The notes beneath the pieces are model-generated. The model ran no database searches. It had not been told where the DNA came from and was given only the letters and a program-made list of their open reading frames with translations. Positions 19,444 through 21,752 of a DNA stretch of 21,752 bases are shown piece after piece. The DNA is taken from the IMG/VR virus record IMGVR_UViG_3300046001_000790, positions 1-21,752 of that record; one strand, written 5' to 3'. Numbering within the stretch: position 1 is the stretch's first letter; every line of letters starts with the position of its first letter. The position numbers and the translations under genes are program-made. The DNA is from a virus.

Positions 19444-19760
19444 AAATCTTCGGACCTTACAAAGGGAGTAAGCAAAATGGTGGACGACCAATCTATGTTT
19501 TCAAACGTAAAAAGAAGGACGGCACTACGGTCACTACGTCTAGCAACAAGGCTCGCGTTGATTACGAGAAGTCAACGGGGAAGACTTTACCCCGCAATAC
19601 AGATGTTGACCATAAAGATAATGGTGGTCGTGCTGGTAAAGACGGCAGAAGTAACCTACAAACTATGAGTCATTCGGCAAACGTTGCCAAAGAAAACAAG
19701 CGTCGTGCAGTCAAAAAGACTGTCAAGAAAACTGCAAAGAAAGCGGTTAAAAAGACATGA
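19440..19760 (+). CDS. HNH endonuclease-like protein
   Basis: 106 residues; ATGA overlap with the Nmad1-like gene. The HNH core is DVDHKDNGG (55-63), followed by DGRSNLQTMSHSANVAKEN (68-86), giving the His, Asn and second Asn positions of the fold. There is no zinc-knuckle. The C-terminus (about 88-106) is a lysine tract with a repeated VKKT/AVKK pattern that should bind DNA without specificity. It may be a free-standing homing endonuclease or a nicking enzyme used by the phage. Its full embedding in the operon with no flanking intron speaks for a resident gene. Confidence 0.7.
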   Translation: MKIFGPYKGSKQNGGRPIYVFKRKKKDGTTVTTSSNKARVDYEKSTGKTLPRNTDVDHKDNGGRAGKDGRSNLQTMSHSANVAKENKRRAVKKTVKKTAKKAVKKT

Positions 19761-20497
19761 AAACTATAGTTTGCATATCAGATTTACAGGTACCGTACCA
19801 CGATGTGGAAGCAACGAAGGCTGTAGCAAAGTTCATCAAGGCATACCAACCTGATACTGTCGTATCTTGTGGTGATGAAATGGATATGCAGACTATCTCG
19901 AAATGGAGTAAGGGTACAGAACTAGAGTATGAGCGTTCCATTGGTCGCGATAGAGACCTCACTCGTCAAGTTCTATATGACTTAACTATCGAACATATGG
20001 TTCGTAGTAATCATACTGATAGATTGTTTAACACAGTTGCAATGAGAGCGCCAGGATTACTTGGTCTACCTGAATTGCAATTAGAAAACTTCTTAGGACT
20101 CGATGAATTGGATATCAAATATCACGTCGACCCTTATGAACTAGCGCCTGGTTGGTTGCTTATGCACGGCGATGAAGGCAACGTACAACCTACCGCAGGA
20201 GCCACAGCACTTGGCTTAGCGAAGCGTTCAGGTATGTCCGTAGTGTGTGGTCACACGCACAGAATGGGTTTAACACATCATACTCAAACGTATCGTGGTG
20301 GTAAGCCTAAGACTATTTGGGGTATGGAACTCGGCAACCTCATGGATTATCGTAATGCAAAATATATTAAAGCAGGATTATTTACATGGCAACAAGGCTT
20401 CGGTATCTTGCATGTAGATGGTAACACAGTAGTACCACAACTAGTCCCTATCGTGAATAGGTCCTTCACGGTAGAAGGAAAGACATGGAAGTGGTAG
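19757..20497 (+). CDS. Calcineurin-like metallophosphoesterase
   Basis: 246 residues; ATGA overlap with the HNH gene. All metal-binding motifs are present in order: ISDLQVPYHD (Asp9), CGDEMD (Asp40), a variant SNHTDR in place of GNHD (Asn85-His86), MHGDEG (His137) and CGHTHR (His166, His168). The enzyme is a dinuclear-metal phosphatase or phosphodiesterase. Similar genes next to a sigma-like gene are common in actinobacteriophages. The substrate cannot be read from the sequence; nucleic acid ends or a cyclic nucleotide are possibilities. Confidence 0.8.
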   Translation: MKTIVCISDLQVPYHDVEATKAVAKFIKAYQPDTVVSCGDEMDMQTISKWSKGTELEYERSIGRDRDLTRQVLYDLTIEHMVRSNHTDRLFNTVAMRAPGLLGLPELQLENFLGLDELDIKYHVDPYELAPGWLLMHGDEGNVQPTAGATALGLAKRSGMSVVCGHTHRMGLTHHTQTYRGGKPKTIWGMELGNLMDYRNAKYIKAGLFTWQQGFGILHVDGNTVVPQLVPIVNRSFTVEGKTWKW

Positions 20498-21189
20498 CAC
20501 TAGTGAATTGGTCGCGTATTGAACCTTGGGACTATATAGTAATCAATGTAGCATCTGAGTACCATAAAAAGTACAACATGGTTGAGTTAGAGGACATCAA
20601 GCAATCACTCTACGAGTGGTTCGTATCTCATCCTAGAAAACTTACTGAGTGGGAAGCACTTGGCGAGAAAGATGCTAAGAACTTATTGTATCGTTCATTA
20701 CGCAACCAAGCACTAGATTATTGCCAACTATGGAAGGCTAAGTCTATCGGCTATGAGTCATCTGATTTATTCTACTATGAACCTGTAATGGTTGAGGCTT
20801 TATTGCCTGCTGTTATTCGTGGTGATATTGGTGATGCGCCTAAGTTAAACCTTGGAATGCCAGGACGACCACCAGCGCCAGCAGAGGGTGGTAACATGAT
20901 GGCGATGATGGTCGAAGTTCGTGCAGCCTACGATAAACTTAATACAGAGGATAAGTCCATCTTGTATTACAAGTACGTAGACTCCCTGGACTATGGTTCT
21001 ATTGCTAAAGAGTTAGAACTTTCTAGCGATGATGCAGCGCGTATGCGCCACAATCGTGCTATCAAGAAACTCATTACTAGACTTGGTGGATTCCGTCCAT
21101 TCTCAGACAAGGATGAGCCTGATAATAATCGGGAAAACAATCAAGAGGTTGAACAGGATAGCACCAAAACACAAGATGCCGAACATTAA
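20485..21189 (+). CDS. Sigma-like HTH transcription factor
   Basis: 234 residues; ATG 20485 overlaps the phosphoesterase by 13 bases and follows AAGGAAAG. The first half is helical (LEDIKQSLYEWFVSHPRKLT, then KNLLYRSLRNQALDYCQLWK), resembling sigma region 2. A Gly/Pro linker with MPGRPPAPAEGG (about 128-140) follows, then a region-4-like helix-turn-helix: TEDKSILYYKYVDSL and SIAKELELSSDDAARMRHNR (about 153-191). The tail is acidic and polar. The layout fits an ECF-like or phage-specific sigma factor that could turn on later genes. The similarity is structural, not a firm family assignment. Confidence 0.6.
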   Translation: MEVVALVNWSRIEPWDYIVINVASEYHKKYNMVELEDIKQSLYEWFVSHPRKLTEWEALGEKDAKNLLYRSLRNQALDYCQLWKAKSIGYESSDLFYYEPVMVEALLPAVIRGDIGDAPKLNLGMPGRPPAPAEGGNMMAMMVEVRAAYDKLNTEDKSILYYKYVDSLDYGSIAKELELSSDDAARMRHNRAIKKLITRLGGFRPFSDKDEPDNNRENNQEVEQDSTKTQDAEH

Positions 21190-21200
21190 TTCTTTATCCA

Positions 21201-21644
21201 TTAAGTTGGGTCTTCCCATTCCATAGGGTCTGAGTAATTCTCATACGCATCATGAGCAGCGATTTCCTTCTCCTTCGCTGTTCTGATGTGCTCTATAAGA
21301 GACCCAACATTAATGAGATAACCCCTAGAAGGATTTGGTGGTATATTGCAAGTAATGCTTCGACCCAATTCATACACTGCCTCTTTCAATCTAAATAGTG
21401 GAACGATTACTACGCTATCTTCAAGCACGAATGCCCAATGAGTAGCCTTGCTAATTGCCATACCCGATGCTTCCCATGAATTAGTTTTCATGTAATAGCA
21501 TTGGGTTTCTATGTATACATTGCCTGTCTCTCTCCAACGTCTATCTGTTTTGACTTCGACGGTATCAAGAGAAAGTAAGTCTGCGACCTTACTCTCCCCT
21601 GTTAAACCTGCTCTAAGGTCTAAGTCCCAATTGGAATCTTTCAC
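21201..21644 (-). CDS. PD-(D/E)XK nuclease, minus strand
   Basis: 147 residues read from GTG 21644 to TAA 21201. The active-site motifs are Glu17 (GLTGESKVADLL), Asp27 and Glu30-Val-Lys32 (LDTVEVKTDRRWRETGNVYI), and a likely extra acidic residue Glu46. WRETGNVYIE, then the ASGMAISKATHWAFVLEDS stretch, mark a small phage nuclease family that looks like a type II restriction fold. The gene converges on the sigma-like gene with only 11 bases between stops, and its GTGA start overlaps the 31-aa gene upstream. A role in host DNA breakdown or in phage DNA processing is possible. Confidence 0.7.
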   Translation of the reverse strand: MKDSNWDLDLRAGLTGESKVADLLSLDTVEVKTDRRWRETGNVYIETQCYYMKTNSWEASGMAISKATHWAFVLEDSVVIVPLFRLKEAVYELGRSITCNIPPNPSRGYLINVGSLIEHIRTAKEKEIAAHDAYENYSDPMEWEDPT

Positions 21645-21736
21645 TCGTCTTCCGTTAGAGTTTTCAGTGCTTCTTGTATGTCTGCTATCAGTTCATCTCT
21701 ATGCTTTTGTTCTTCTTCTGAGTACTTTGCTGTCAC
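21641..21736 (-). CDS. Small acidic helical protein, 31 aa
   Basis: On the minus strand GTG (21736-21734) follows a perfect AGGAGG (21746-21741) by 4 bases, and the frame ends with a TGA that overlaps the nuclease start (GTGA). The product is MTAKYSEEEQKHRDEL followed by IADIQEALKTLTEDE: one long charged helix. The strong ribosome-binding site and the coupled end support a real gene. It may mainly serve to deliver ribosomes to the nuclease start, which has no good site of its own. Confidence 0.6.
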   Translation of the reverse strand: MTAKYSEEEQKHRDELIADIQEALKTLTEDE

Positions 21737-21752
21737 TTATCCTCCTGTAGAG

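Noticed and set aside
1-21752. tRNA genes, integrase, attachment sites, CRISPR arrays
   Set aside because: Looked for cloverleaf-like ends, recombinase motifs and regular repeats while reading through; found none.

Overview
The window is part of the genome of a tailed double-stranded DNA phage. Most likely it infects an actinobacterium, probably a freshwater lineage of moderate GC. Three things support this. The scaffold and capsid pair, and the early-gene set (RecB/Cas4-like nuclease, zinc-ribbon protein, short DnaB-like ATPase, Holliday-junction-resolvase-like nuclease, split DnaG-like primase, metallophosphoesterase, sigma-like HTH protein), resemble what I know of actinobacteriophages. 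Several small virion-region proteins (DUF6496-like, the small family ending in a KVKW motif, the 106-aa beta protein, the Gly-rich adhesin) are typical of aquatic phage genomes. Genes are packed with ATGA or TAATG junctions. I see no integrase, tRNA or CRISPR array. Host and taxonomy are inference.

Late region, plus strand (1-14370): the tail end of an upstream gene, then scaffold and major capsid, each with a small hairpin at its translation start, then a stem-loop. Next come a 90-aa unknown protein, a cysteine-rich zinc-binding protein and a run of five lysine-rich proteins, four of them under 100 aa (2516-4168). These are followed by a GT-A glycosyltransferase, a 90-aa unknown and a probable head-tail adaptor. 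A fibre and adhesin block (6073-11188) holds a 674-aa fibre, a 106-aa beta protein, two related tip plus small coiled-coil cassettes, and a Gly-rich adhesin. After it come a Cys-cluster microprotein, a 743-aa beta-propeller-like tail protein and a lysis cassette (small membrane protein, M15-like peptidase, holin-like protein). No tape measure or major tail tube gene lies between capsid and lysis genes, which points to a short-tailed (podovirus-like) virion.

Switch region (14371-14790): a strong, probably bidirectional terminator, a 54-aa membrane protein on the minus strand, and an AT-rich divergent promoter region. The plus-strand promoter is placed so that its transcript would start at or next to the first early ATG, so that gene may be translated leaderless.

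Early/replication region, plus strand (14791-21189): an Fe-S PD-(D/E)XK nuclease split over two reading frames, a 37-aa protein, a zinc-ribbon protein, a RecA-fold helicase-like ATPase, a SAM methyltransferase, a resolvase-like nuclease, a primase split between its zinc-finger and TOPRIM parts, a small zinc-finger protein, an Nmad1 (DUF1599)-like protein, an HNH protein, a metallophosphoesterase and a sigma-like HTH protein. The window ends with a convergent minus-strand pair (21201-21736): another PD-(D/E)XK nuclease and a 31-aa protein.

The observations most worth a second look are the nuclease whose four presumed Fe-S cysteines are divided between two frames, the primase broken with the same +1 frame step, the duplicated tail-tip cassette with high DNA identity in the small gene, two CxDCxxC microproteins (one nested in the lysin gene), and the leaderless divergent promoter arrangement.
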